A program made the position numbers and the translations under genes. Positions 1 through 6,404 of a stretch of DNA of 57,687 nt are shown piece by piece (positions within the stretch are counted from its first letter, which is position 1; each line of letters begins with the position of its first letter). The notes beneath the pieces were generated by a model. It was not told where the DNA came from, made no database searches, and saw only the letters and a list, made by a program, of their open reading frames with translations. Location: contig NZ_WQOH01000029.1 of assembly GCF_018784445.1 (NCBI RefSeq), positions 85,827-143,513 of the forward strand, read 5' to 3'. The stretch comes from Gemmiger formicilis. GTDB taxonomy: Bacteria; Bacillota; Clostridia; Oscillospirales; Ruminococcaceae.

Positions 1-21
1 GATAAAATTAAAAGTTCTTCA

Positions 22-191
22 CTATATAGCCGCTGAGAACGGCGAAAATTACGAGGTTTTTTAAACTGTTTAGAAAAAGTTCAAATTTTTAGAAAGATTC
101 CAAATCATATCATACAGACCGGCAGTCGCAACTTTTGCAACGGTCCTCAAAATTTTTGAAAAAATTATCTCTACTATATAGCCACTGGGAA
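22..191. repeat. Paired CTATATAGCC(A/G)CTG motif
   Basis: CTATATAGCCGCTGAGAA occurs at 22-39 and CTATATAGCCACTGGGAA at 174-191. The same motif sits just upstream of each excisionase: 5622-5639 and a decayed copy near 5696-5714 in E1, and 18983-19000 and 19135-19153 in E2. Read on the minus strand each contains TATAGT, a possible -10 for the leftward xis-int operon. Binding by Xis or by a repressor is a guess. Confidence 0.5.
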
Positions 192-448
192 AAGGCAAAA
201 GGTAACGCTCGCTGAAAAAATAATGGAATTTTTTCATTAAATTTCAGTATAACAGTATAACTTGCAGGATTCCTGCAAGTTTAGAGATGTAAAGCGAAGA
301 ATTTTTTCTCAAGAACTGGCCTAAACGCCAAAATTACACTTCAAAAACAGCATATCACCCATTGTGCTAAAAAACCTTGCACTTTTACAAAATATCTAAA
401 TCCATTTTAACAGGCAATGGGGAAAAAAACTGCCACATTACTCAAAAT

Positions 449-488
449 AAAACAGGCAAGCCGCAGATTAAAACGGCTTGCCTGTTTT
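449..488. repeat. Perfect 15-bp inverted repeat
   Basis: AAAACAGGCAAGCCG (449-463) is the exact reverse complement of CGGCTTGCCTGTTTT (474-488), with a 10-nt loop. It has the shape of an intrinsic terminator readable on either strand and could insulate the leftward xis-int promoter region from the cargo. Copies are at 5761-5799 and, with a decayed right arm, 19411-19447. Confidence 0.7.
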
Positions 489-490
489 AA

Positions 491-576
491 GTGACGATGG
501 TGACGGTAGTGACGATGTTTATGGGATATGGGTAGGGGTATGCAAGAAAGATCGTCACCATCGTCACCACCGTCAC
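491..576. repeat. Iteron-like hairpin unit 1 (copy 0)
   Basis: Three 9-bp repeats with a TGACG core (491-517) face three inverted CGTCA repeats (551-576) across a GGGATATGGGTAGGGG loop, giving a long imperfect hairpin. Copies are at 5802-5887 and 19450-19537; the last has the loop in the opposite orientation. No function is known. The spaced 9-bp period suggests binding sites for an oligomeric protein. Confidence 0.65.
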
Positions 577-654
577 GCTTATAGTGAAATGACGCTTGCA
601 GTTTACTACTGCTCGAAACAAAAACAATGATACTACGAGAAACACAAAATCAGA

Positions 655-751
655 ATGACGCAGATGACGCTAATGACGCTGAATCTGGGATATGGTATAG
701 GGATGTCCTAAAAACAGCGTCACGAGCGTCATCAGCGTCACTATCGTCACG
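655..751. repeat. Iteron-like hairpin unit 2 (copy 0)
   Basis: A second unit of the same design has ATGACGCT-type repeats at 655-681, a GGGATATGGTATAGGG loop and inverted AGCGTCA repeats at 716-751. Copies are at 5914-6010 and 19614-19711. Units 1 and 2 share the loop motif, so one probably arose by duplication of the other. Confidence 0.6.
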
Positions 752-892
752 CAAGAACTGTGCCGGGGGTCTGGGGTACGCCCCAGAAATGTGCATGTGG
801 ATGACCACATGCTATGCTAGCAAAACATGTCTCCACTCAAAACGATGACAAACAAACCCGATACCCGCACAAATTCGTATATGCTCTCAAGA

Positions 893-954
893 GTGAATCA
901 CTTCTGATTCATCCAAAAATCTTGACTCGAAAAAGTGAATCAGTTCTGATTCAC
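893..954 (+). promoter_or_regulatory. Twin GTGAATCA palindromes around a -35-like site
   Basis: GTGAATCACTTCTGATTCAT (893-912) and the perfect palindrome GTGAATCAGTTCTGATTCAC (935-954) flank TTGACT (922-927). TCTGAT, 17 bp after TTGACT, would put a weak -10 inside the second palindrome. The arrangement is kept at 6152-6213 and 19851-19912, and one palindrome survives at 31465-31484. It therefore looks like an operator-controlled promoter facing the cargo; the regulator is unknown. Confidence 0.6.
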
Positions 955-1010
955 GCTTACAATGGCTCCACTATATCGGCTACTGTTATAAACGGGTATC
1001 TTGTATCGAA

Positions 1011-1277
1011 TTGAGAGCGCAAACACATCTTACAATGATCTATTTTGTGGTTTTACATTTTGGGCAGCAGTGGAAGAAGCCCAGAACGAAGGTGGCCAAT
1101 TTGAGAAAGCTGGGCATCCCGGCTGACAAGGCTTACCAGTGGGGTAATTCAAGACTGGGCTATTGGCGTATCGCCGGTAGCCCTGTATTAAAGTGTTCCA
1201 TTACAAACGAAAGACTCGCAGCAGCAGGATACTTCAGTATCCTCAACTACTACGAGTCCTTGCACTTATGCTGTTGA
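1011..1277 (+). pseudogene. Group II intron maturase (LtrA-type), C-terminal remnant
   Basis: From about residue 20 the reading frame shows the conserved C-terminus of group II intron reverse transcriptase/maturases: WKKPRTKVANLRKLGI, then AYQWGNSRLGYWRIAGSP, then LTNE-like ITNERLAAAGYFS and a HL ending. Family members are usually 400-600 residues with reverse transcriptase and maturase domains in front; here all of that is missing, so this is the tail of a decayed intron. The first 15 or so residues are probably not native. It sits directly before intron domains V and VI, as expected. Confidence 0.85.
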
Positions 1278-1351
1278 ACCGCCGTGTACCGGTCGGTACG
1301 CACGGTGGTGTGAGAGGTCGGCTATCTATTTGAGAGAGCCTCCTACTTGAT
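1276..1351 (+). ncRNA. Group II intron 3' end (domains V and VI)
   Basis: ACCGCCGT pairs with ACGGTGGT around a GTACC/GGTAC inner stem with a two-base bulge, the layout of group II domain V. It is followed by GTGAGAGGTCGGCTATC and GAGAGCCTCCTACTTGAT, which matches the domain VI hairpin and 3' end of bacterial class-B-like introns as I remember them. The end falls at about 1351, immediately next to the stop codon of the SecB-like gene. With the 5' domains absent it cannot self-splice. Confidence 0.8.
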
Positions 1352-1777
1352 TTAAGAATTATTTGTCTCTTCGAAATTCTCAATCATTTTCACAATGTTT
1401 ACTACCGGTAAAACGATTGGAGTCGTTCCGGGCTGTGCGGTAAGCAAGGTCAGTTGAGAACGTACATAGGCAAAAAGGATGGCAACAGCATTGCTATTCA
1501 ATAAAGCATCTTTATTTTCTAGAGATTCGTCAATAGAACAAAAGCCGCTGATTTGAACTTTAGCAACATATTCGTCTTTGCGAGTAGCCGTTACCAAAAC
1601 AATAACGCGATATTTCCCATCAGACAGTTTTATGACCTGCTTTGTTACATCTAAATTGGTCTGAACATTAGTGCCTTCATTTTCGAACCCTTCTCGATGA
1701 AAAGAAAGCTCATCAAAAACGACGGGATTTATTTGCAAAGCACTTGCTACAGGAGTTAAATTATCCGACTGATTCAT
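1352..1777 (-). CDS. SecB-like protein-export/antitoxin chaperone
   Basis: The 141-residue product matches the SecB fold family. Its second half (AILFAYVRSQLTLLTAQPG, then TPIVLPVVN) is the conserved SecB motif of a helix followed by a proline-rich strand, and the length is normal for the family. SecB-family tetramers hold clients unfolded; outside Proteobacteria, solitary SecB-like proteins often serve toxin-antitoxin systems rather than general export. It is the last gene of a leftward operon after a GNAT protein and a 110-residue protein, 41 bp behind the latter. AAGGTGG precedes the ATG. The stop codon abuts the intron remnant. The family call is firm; the role as a TA chaperone is inferred. 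Confidence 0.8.
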   Translation of the reverse strand: MNQSDNLTPVASALQINPVVFDELSFHREGFENEGTNVQTNLDVTKQVIKLSDGKYRVIVLVTATRKDEYVAKVQISGFCSIDESLENKDALLNSNAVAILFAYVRSQLTLLTAQPGTTPIVLPVVNIVKMIENFEETNNS

Positions 1778-1818
1778 TGTATACCACCTTGGTTCACATT
1801 ATCGAATGGAATAAAAGA

Positions 1819-2151
1819 TTATGCAGCAGTGGAAGGGCTGTATTCATTCCGATAAGATATTTCTGTACGAGGTATTTGCTTTACAGGAATATCCAGAGCG
1901 GACGGCGCTTCAGATATTTGAACAGCAGAATAGCTAAATGGCGCATTTACTTGAGGTGATGCTAAAAAGCTGAGATCCAAATTGCTAAACTGTACAGTTT
2001 CAGAATTTCCATCAGAGGTGGATTGGATTTCAGAATGCAAACGCTGCATAATGGACTCACGCAATACAGCATTTTCATACGAAGGATGACGTAAATGATT
2101 CAGTAGGTTTTCCATTGTGTCGCGTGAAATATTATAGACATCTTGCATCAT
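1819..2151 (-). CDS. Unknown 110-residue protein, candidate antitoxin/adaptor
   Basis: I do not recognise this protein. The first half is helical and charged (a MENLLNHLRH segment and an ESIMQRLHSEI segment). The second half is low in charge, rich in Ser, Pro and small hydrophobics, and probably disordered, with hydrophobic patches such as LDLSFLAS and FSYSAVQI. AAAGGAGG lies 8 nt before the ATG. It sits between a GNAT gene (30 bp upstream) and a SecB-like gene. In known toxin-antitoxin-chaperone systems the antitoxin carries a disordered, aggregation-prone C-terminal chaperone-addiction tail, and this layout fits that idea. No DNA-binding motif is obvious. Function is unproven. Confidence 0.7.
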   Translation of the reverse strand: MMQDVYNISRDTMENLLNHLRHPSYENAVLRESIMQRLHSEIQSTSDGNSETVQFSNLDLSFLASPQVNAPFSYSAVQISEAPSALDIPVKQIPRTEISYRNEYSPSTAA

Positions 2152-2181
2152 AGGGCGTGCCTCCTTTTCTGAATAGATTAT

Positions 2182-2718
2182 TTACATGTATGTGGCTTCT
2201 AAGGATTGTATCTTGTCTAAATCCGAAGAGGAGATTAAATCTGAAAACATAAGATTTGTTTCTGGATTGTCTAGGCTGGGGGCTAAATCTATGAAGGCGT
2301 ACTTCGAATACCAATTTATGAGATCGTGAAAAGCCTCTAAAGTGACTAGACGAAGAGGACAGCACTTTACAATATCATCGACAGATTGTAGAATATGTTC
2401 GAAAATTGATGAGCCAATGTGGTGCTGTTGATATTCTTTCCGGACGGCTATATATTGAATATGAAGAGCGTAAAGATCACTATACAAATCAAGGGAGTGT
2501 TCATCCAATGGAGGGTCAAACTTAGAATTGTCAAAACGCTTTAATTCGATACGATAATAGCCAACAATAATCCCGTTATAGGTTACTTCATAAGCGTAAC
2601 TACGTTTCATTAAGCATAGAAAGTATGAATCTTTTACCATCTTATCAATGCTTTCTATGCCGCACGTGAAAGTGGGATCCGCAGGTTTTGCCATTTTTGT
2701 AAAGGTTAGCGAATCCAT
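2182..2718 (-). CDS. GNAT-fold N-acetyltransferase, candidate toxin
   Basis: The 178-residue product has the GNAT core: a strand plus acetyl-CoA loop reading IQYIAVRKEYQQHHIGSS, followed by the expected helix FEHILQSVDD. The usual Q-x-x-G-x-G pyrophosphate loop is Q-Q-H-H-I-G here, so one glycine is replaced by histidine. I chose the second ATG (2718): GAAAGG sits 9 nt before it, whereas it touches the first ATG at 2727. It is the first gene of an operon with a small protein and a SecB-like chaperone. GNAT toxins that acetylate charged tRNAs exist, which together with the context suggests a toxin, but an ordinary acetyltransferase is possible. Confidence 0.75.
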   Translation of the reverse strand: MDSLTFTKMAKPADPTFTCGIESIDKMVKDSYFLCLMKRSYAYEVTYNGIIVGYYRIELKRFDNSKFDPPLDEHSLDLYSDLYALHIQYIAVRKEYQQHHIGSSIFEHILQSVDDIVKCCPLRLVTLEAFHDLINWYSKYAFIDLAPSLDNPETNLMFSDLISSSDLDKIQSLEATYM

Positions 2719-2766
2719 GGGAGTCATCCTTTCAAAAAATGAGGTGATGATTTATATAAGATAGTG

Positions 2767-2795
2767 ATTGTAGCAAAAATAAAGGTAATAATCAA
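2767..2795 (-). promoter_or_regulatory. Sigma-A promoter of the GNAT/SecB-like operon
   Basis: On the minus strand TTGATT (plus 2790-2795) is separated by exactly 17 bp from TACAAT (plus 2767-2772), about 50 bp before the GNAT start codon. This is a good -35/-10 pair in AT-rich sequence. Confidence 0.7.
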
Positions 2796-2967
2796 CCTAT
2801 TTCTACATAATATACCATATTTTACGAGAAAAGTATAGCTTTTACGAAAAAAATCAAGCGCACTACGGAAAATAATAAAAACAATACGCCCAGTAACCTA
2901 ATCCGAAACCGTATAGGGCTAGATTGGCGAGATAAATAAATTATACTACTACGGACAGGCATAATGC

Positions 2968-3609
2968 AATCGTAAGTTGTACTCTCTGGTGTTAAGTTGT
3001 ACGCATGACCGCAAAACAATAGTGGGGAAAAATCCGACTTTCTACGTTTTTGCAGATAAGATAAGATACGATAGTATCTTAGTATTTTATTTATTTAGTT
3101 ATTTATTTGTGTTGGATTTACCTATACAGGGAAATCCCGTCTAGGTAAATGCCGTTGCGGTAAAATAAAAATCCCCGGAAGGCGGGGATTTTAGGGTGGT
3201 ATTTGGCTGGACGGCTATCGCGTCGATGCGGTGCGAACGCGCCCAAACAGGGGCGTTTCTCGCGGTGACAGGGGCGGTGTGCGGGGATTGCGTGGAGTAG
3301 TGCTTGCGTACAACTTTTTGCTAGAGGGTAAAACTTATATACGGATTCGTAGGGCTTTTCACTGGCAAGAACCCAGTGATGCTCGTATTCATGTTTCTCA
3401 ATGAGACCAAAGCTGCGCATTTATTTGAGCGGTGCGAGTCAGAATCCGTTTCACCGATTTGCCCCCAAAACTGCCCCCAAAAGGAGTTGGGACGGTTCAG
3501 CACTGTGCAGCACTCCTTTGTACACATGGGACAAAACCCATTCTGAGCCTTGGTACGCAATACCACCAAACCCAACAAAACAACACTGTAACGCACGATT
3601 TTTAGATTT
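2968..3609. repeat. Conserved right-end module, copy 0
   Basis: About 640 bp of non-coding sequence match 29897-30534 from end to end, and 16440-16968 in the right part. It contains two GTAAGTTGTAC direct repeats (near 2974 and 2994), an AAAATCCCC/GGGGATTTT hairpin (3168-3192), a GC-rich tract and the paired TGCCCCCAAAA sites, and ends at the tRNA fragment. Bases 2800-2967 to its left hold nothing I can identify. It is probably the right arm of the element that the integrase and host factors recognise. Confidence 0.75.
3460..3482. promoter_or_regulatory. Right-end arm-type integrase sites (copy 0)
   Basis: Two TGCCCCCAAAA repeats (3460-3470 and 3472-3482) lie about 130 bp left of the tRNA fragment. 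The same pair is at 16819-16841 and 30385-30407. They resemble the TGACCCCAAAA pair on the other side of the core and are likely bound by the integrase N-terminal arm-binding domain. Confidence 0.6.
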
Positions 3610-3654
3610 CTCATAACCCGGAGGTCGCAGGTTCAAGTCATGTCTCCGCAACCA
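3610..3654 (+). other. Attachment core: tRNA-fMet 3' half (E0/E1 junction)
   Basis: CTCATAACCC is an anticodon loop plus stem arm with anticodon CAT. It is followed by a GGAGGTCG variable region, a GGTTCAA T-loop and an acceptor arm ending CCGCAACCA, the 3' half of an initiator tRNA-fMet. The 5' half is absent. This copy has GTCATG where the other two have GTCCTG, which breaks a T-stem pair. Such fragments form when an element integrates into a tRNA gene and carries a replacement 3' end. Confidence 0.85.
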
Positions 3655-3660
3655 ACAAAA

Positions 3661-3695
3661 GCTCGTTGAAACGACAAGTTTCAACGAGCTTTTTT
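3661..3695 (+). terminator. tRNA-linked terminator (copy 1)
   Basis: GCTCGTTGAAAC pairs perfectly with GTTTCAACGAGC over a 5-nt loop, followed by TTTTTTCT. It lies 6 bp after the CCA end of the tRNA fragment, so the element supplies a terminator along with the tRNA end. Conserved at 17020 and 30586. Confidence 0.9.
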
Positions 3696-3732
3696 CTACC
3701 TTATGGCAAAATTGGTAATATTCTGGTAACTT

Positions 3733-3754
3733 TGACCCCAAAATGACCCCAAAA
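3733..3754. promoter_or_regulatory. Left-end arm-type integrase sites (E1)
   Basis: Two directly abutting TGACCCCAAAA repeats (3733-3743 and 3744-3754) lie about 80 bp right of the core. Copies are at 17092-17113 and 30658-30679. A long palindrome, GCGCCCGGGCG with its partner (3768-3804), follows and precedes the int stop codon; it too is conserved and may terminate transcription or fold at the end. Confidence 0.65.
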
Positions 3755-3860
3755 CGGCAAAGCAACTGCGCCCGGGCGATTGAACTTTTCAACCGCCCGG
3801 GCGCTTTTTGTGGATAAATTTTGCGGAGTTGGCAGGTAAAAATAGGATCGGTCAGTGTGG

Positions 3861-5297
3861 TCAGCTCGCCTTGACGAGTACCAACACGCTGTTGTTTGGC
3901 ACGACGATCTGTTCCTGTTTGGTGGGAATGGGCGGGTTCTTGTACTGGCGCAGGGCTTTTTGGATTTGCTGCTTGACTTCCAGCAGGGCGGCATCCAGCG
4001 TAGCTGCTTGGGTAGCGATTTTTGGGAAGTCGGGAACATGGGCGGTGCAGCCGTCTGCCGAGAGTGTACAAAGCACAGGATAAGGCTGGTTCTCAACGGA
4101 GATACTGTACTGCATCCCGAACATATCGTCCATCTTGTCCATCTCGCGCCGTTTGTGTTCGTCCATGCTGTGAACGTAGGTGTCCATTGTGAACGCTACC
4201 GAGTAGTGACCGAGAATGGCTGACAACGTTTTGTAATCCATGCCGCGCTCCAGCGCACGGGTGGCGAAGGTGTGGCGCAGGGCGTGGAAGGTAAAGTGCC
4301 CGATGTCGGCATCCTTCAACAGGCGGTCGTAGTAATCCTTGAAAGTTTTCTGCTCAAAGTAGTGTCCAAACTCGTTGGTGACAATGAAGCCATCGTCGGT
4401 GTACTTATCCCCTACCCGCTGCTTGTCCTGCGCCTGCTGCTGTTTCCAGCAGGCAAGCTCGTCTGCCATTGTGCGGGTCAGCGGAATCGTGCGGCGGGAG
4501 TTTTTTGTCTTGGGGGTGCCAAATACAATTTCGGTCTTGTTCTCGCCGTCGTGGGCTTCGTACTTGGCAAGGCGGTTGATGGTACGGCGTACATGAAGCT
4601 GCGCGGTGGAAAAGTCGATGTCCTCCCACTTCAGCGCCAGCAATTCCCCCATGCGTAACCCTGTACACAAATCCAGCCGGATGAACACGCCATAGCGGTG
4701 GCGGTAGCTGGCCTGCACCAACGCCCGCTGCTGGTCGTTGGTAAATACGCTGATTTCGGGCTTCTCTCCGCCGGGCAGGGTCACGGCATCGCAGGGATTG
4801 TAAATCAGCAGACGCTCTTTTACAGCTTGCTGCAGGCACTTATGCAGTGCCATGTGGTAGTTGCGCAAGGTCTTGGGGGATAAGCCTTCCTCGCGGAATT
4901 TGTAGTTATAAAACTCCTGCAAGGTGTGCGGTTCTAATTTCTTTAATAAAATCTTTCCCAGCACACAAAAGTGCTTGTTGAGATAACTGCGGTAGCTGGC
5001 GTAGGTGGATTGCTTGACTGTGTCCTTCATATAGGTATCCAGCCAATACTCGTACCATTCGCCAAGGGTCACCGACATAGGATCGCGCCAGCCCTGTGTG
5101 CGGACTTCGTGGGCTTGCTGCTGTAAAATGGCAATGGCTTCCTGCCGCGTGTTACAGCAGGTGGATGTGCGTCTGGGCTTACCGGTTTTGTAGTCGATTC
5201 CGGCAGATAGCCGCACCTCCCACCGCCCGTCTGTTCGCTGACGAATATTGCCCTCGTTATGCCCACGGCGCAGGGATGTTTTAGATGTGTCTTTCAC
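3861..5297 (-). CDS. int: Tyrosine recombinase/integrase with C-terminal HicB-like domain
   Basis: The 478-residue enzyme should catalyse strand exchange at the tRNA-fMet core. In order it has an arm-binding N-terminus ([10 protein letters not shown], then DGRWEVRLS), a core-binding SAM-like domain (about 75-175) and a catalytic domain with TGLRMGE (Arg215), HALRHTF (His338, Arg341), LGHYS (His364) and nucleophile Tyr374 in TMDTYVHS. Unusually, residues 397-478 form a HicB-like antitoxin domain ([12 protein letters not shown], then HVPDFPKI, then [10 protein letters not shown], and a VLVLV end). I chose the GTG at 5297, 10 nt after AGGAG; an ATG nine codons earlier overlaps that site. It lies 53 bp behind xis, leftward toward the core, as in Tn916-like and phage modules. 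Confidence 0.95.
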   Translation of the reverse strand: MKDTSKTSLRRGHNEGNIRQRTDGRWEVRLSAGIDYKTGKPRRTSTCCNTRQEAIAILQQQAHEVRTQGWRDPMSVTLGEWYEYWLDTYMKDTVKQSTYASYRSYLNKHFCVLGKILLKKLEPHTLQEFYNYKFREEGLSPKTLRNYHMALHKCLQQAVKERLLIYNPCDAVTLPGGEKPEISVFTNDQQRALVQASYRHRYGVFIRLDLCTGLRMGELLALKWEDIDFSTAQLHVRRTINRLAKYEAHDGENKTEIVFGTPKTKNSRRTIPLTRTMADELACWKQQQAQDKQRVGDKYTDDGFIVTNEFGHYFEQKTFKDYYDRLLKDADIGHFTFHALRHTFATRALERGMDYKTLSAILGHYSVAFTMDTYVHSMDEHKRREMDKMDDMFGMQYSISVENQPYPVLCTLSADGCTAHVPDFPKIATQAATLDAALLEVKQQIQKALRQYKNPPIPTKQEQIVVPNNSVLVLVKAS

Positions 5298-5350
5298 GGT
5301 GCATCGTCTCCTTTCGTGACACAAAGACTACCACAGGTACGACCACAAAG

Positions 5351-5584
5351 CTATTCATCAGACCCGACAATCTTCGGGTTCTCGTTTTGGGCTTTATTGA
5401 CCTTTTGCTGCTCCAGCCAGCCCAGCAGTTCATTCCGCCGCACCAGCAGTCGGTTTCCAATGTGGAACGCAGGAAAAGTCGCGTCGTGAAATATGCGGTA
5501 GGTGGTCGAGCGCGAAATGCCGAAGTAAGTTTGCACCTCCTTGGGACTTACAACATTGGGTAAATCTTGAAATTCCGTGTTCAT
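5351..5584 (-). CDS. xis: Excisionase / MerR-like helix-turn-helix protein
   Basis: The 77-residue product carries a single winged helix-turn-helix of the excisionase family: VVSPKEVQTYFGISRSTTYR, then FPAFHIGNRLLVRRNELLGW. Such proteins bend DNA at the element ends and steer the integrase toward excision; they can also repress their own promoter. AGGAGG lies just before the ATG. It is first in a leftward two-gene operon with int. It differs from the E2 copy at five residues. Confidence 0.9.
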   Translation of the reverse strand: MNTEFQDLPNVVSPKEVQTYFGISRSTTYRIFHDATFPAFHIGNRLLVRRNELLGWLEQQKVNKAQNENPKIVGSDE

Positions 5585-5599
5585 GGGTTCCTCCTATGT

Positions 5600-6230
5600 A
5601 AGTAGTGAAAAAACGCTTTCACTATATAGCCACTGGGAAAGGGCAAAAAGTATCGCAGGCTTTTGAGATGTAATAATTTGTAATAAAATGTCGACATTAT
5701 GTAGCCAGTGGGAAGGCGCAAGATTTGACCTGTATCCAACAAAAATTTTCATCAAAATTAAAGCAGGCAAGCCGCAGATTAAAACGGCTTGCCTGTTTTA
5801 AGTGACGATGGTGACGGTAGTGACGATGTTTATGGGATATGGGTAGGGGTATGCAAGAAAGATCGTCACCATCGTCACCACCGTCACGCTTATAGTGAAA
5901 TGACGCTTGCAGTTATGACGCTAATGACGCTGAATCTGGGATATGGTATAGGGATATCCCCAAAACAGCGTCATTTGCGTCACAAGCGTCATCGGCGTCA
6001 CTATCGTCACACAAGAACTGTGCCGGGGGGCTGGGGTACACCCCAGAAATGTGCATGTGGATGACCACATGCTATGCTAGCAAAACACGTCTACCCCAAA
6101 ACGATGACAAACAAACCCGATACCCGCACAAATTCGTATATGCTCTCAAGAGTGAATCACTTCTGATTCATCCAAAAATCTTGACTCGAAAAAGTGAATC
6201 GGTTCTGATTCACTCCTAGGGATAGAGGTA
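5600..6230. other. Conserved non-coding leader, copy A (shortened)
   Basis: This is the E1 version of the leader at 1-960. It keeps the CTATATAGCC motif (5622-5639), the inverted repeat at 5761-5799, both iteron/hairpin units (5802-5887 and 5914-6010), the CTGGGG/CCCCAG and GCATGTGG/CCACATGC hairpins (the latter at 6053-6072) and the twin GTGAATCA palindromes. About 300 bp of AT-rich sequence present in copies 0 and B are missing between 5640 and 5760. No gene is supported here. Confidence 0.8.
6152..6213 (+). promoter_or_regulatory. Twin GTGAATCA palindromes (E1)
   Basis: GTGAATCACTTCTGATTCAT (6152-6171) and GTGAATCGGTTCTGATTCAC (6194-6213) flank TTGACT (6181-6186), the same design as at 893-954. 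They lie about 190 bp ahead of the response regulator gene. Confidence 0.6.
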
Positions 6231-6283
6231 TATGCTTCTACCTGTCAAGTGTATACAAGGCGGATAAGCAGCACAATGATTTA

Positions 6284-6312
6284 TTGAAAATTCGGAAAAT
6301 AATCTGTATAAT
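6284..6312 (+). promoter_or_regulatory. Promoter of the LytTR two-component operon
   Basis: TTGAAA (6284-6289), a 17-bp spacer and a perfect TATAAT (6307-6312) lie about 90 bp before the start codon. This is unique sequence downstream of the leader, so the cargo has its own promoter. Confidence 0.8.
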
Positions 6313-6404
6313 ACTTATTAGATAAAGCCTATACCCATGAAAAGCAAACGGTTTAACCGTCGGCACATAAACTCATTTGTTTGCCCCCAAAAGGAGAACA
6401 CATC

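Larger units (their letters stand above)
1..960. other. Conserved non-coding leader, copy 0
   Basis: This stretch has no convincing gene. Bases 1-430 match 18970-19400 at roughly 95 percent by eye, and 430-960 match both 5760-6220 and 19400-19920. In order it holds two CTATATAGCC motifs, a perfect 15-bp inverted repeat, two clusters of TGACG iteron-like repeats in inverted arrangement, a CTGGGG/CCCCAG hairpin (772-787), a GCATGTGG/CCACATGC hairpin (793-812) and a pair of GTGAATCA palindromes. Short ORFs through it (for example at 627 and 814) are built from the repeats and are not called. Confidence 0.8.
1..3654. mobile_element. E0: right part of a tRNA-fMet-targeted integrative element
   Basis: The window opens inside a conserved leader that, in the two complete copies, follows the excisionase gene, so the integrase and excisionase of this element should lie just left of base 1. 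The cargo is a group II intron remnant and a three-gene GNAT/unknown/SecB-like operon. The right end is the conserved module at 2968-3609 and the tRNA-fMet fragment at 3610. Boundaries are inferred from comparison of the repeated copies. Confidence 0.7.

Noticed and set aside
491-751. CRISPR array
   Set aside because: Repeats are 9 bp, contiguous and partly inverted, with no uniform spacers and no cas genes.
3610-3654. A complete tRNA gene at each core
   Set aside because: Only the anticodon loop, T arm and acceptor 3' strand are present. The sequence to the left cannot supply the D arm or the 5' acceptor strand in any copy.
3451-4071. Leftward open frame of about 200 residues crossing the tRNA fragment, with similar ones near 16780-17151 and 30508-30996
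   Set aside because: It is antisense to the tRNA fragment and terminator and runs into the integrase gene in another frame. The [14 protein letters not shown] text is the usual artefact of translating the antisense of a tRNA 3' half.
5789-6064. His/Arg-rich small protein encoded in the leader
   Set aside because: It is a translation of the TGACG/CGTCA repeats; the copies at 491 and 19450 do not keep the frame and there is no ribosome binding site.
6379-6396. Integrase arm site before the response regulator (TTTGCCCCCAAAAGGAG)
   Set aside because: It matches half of the right-end arm pair, but only one repeat is present and it overlaps the ribosome binding site; chance similarity is the simpler view.
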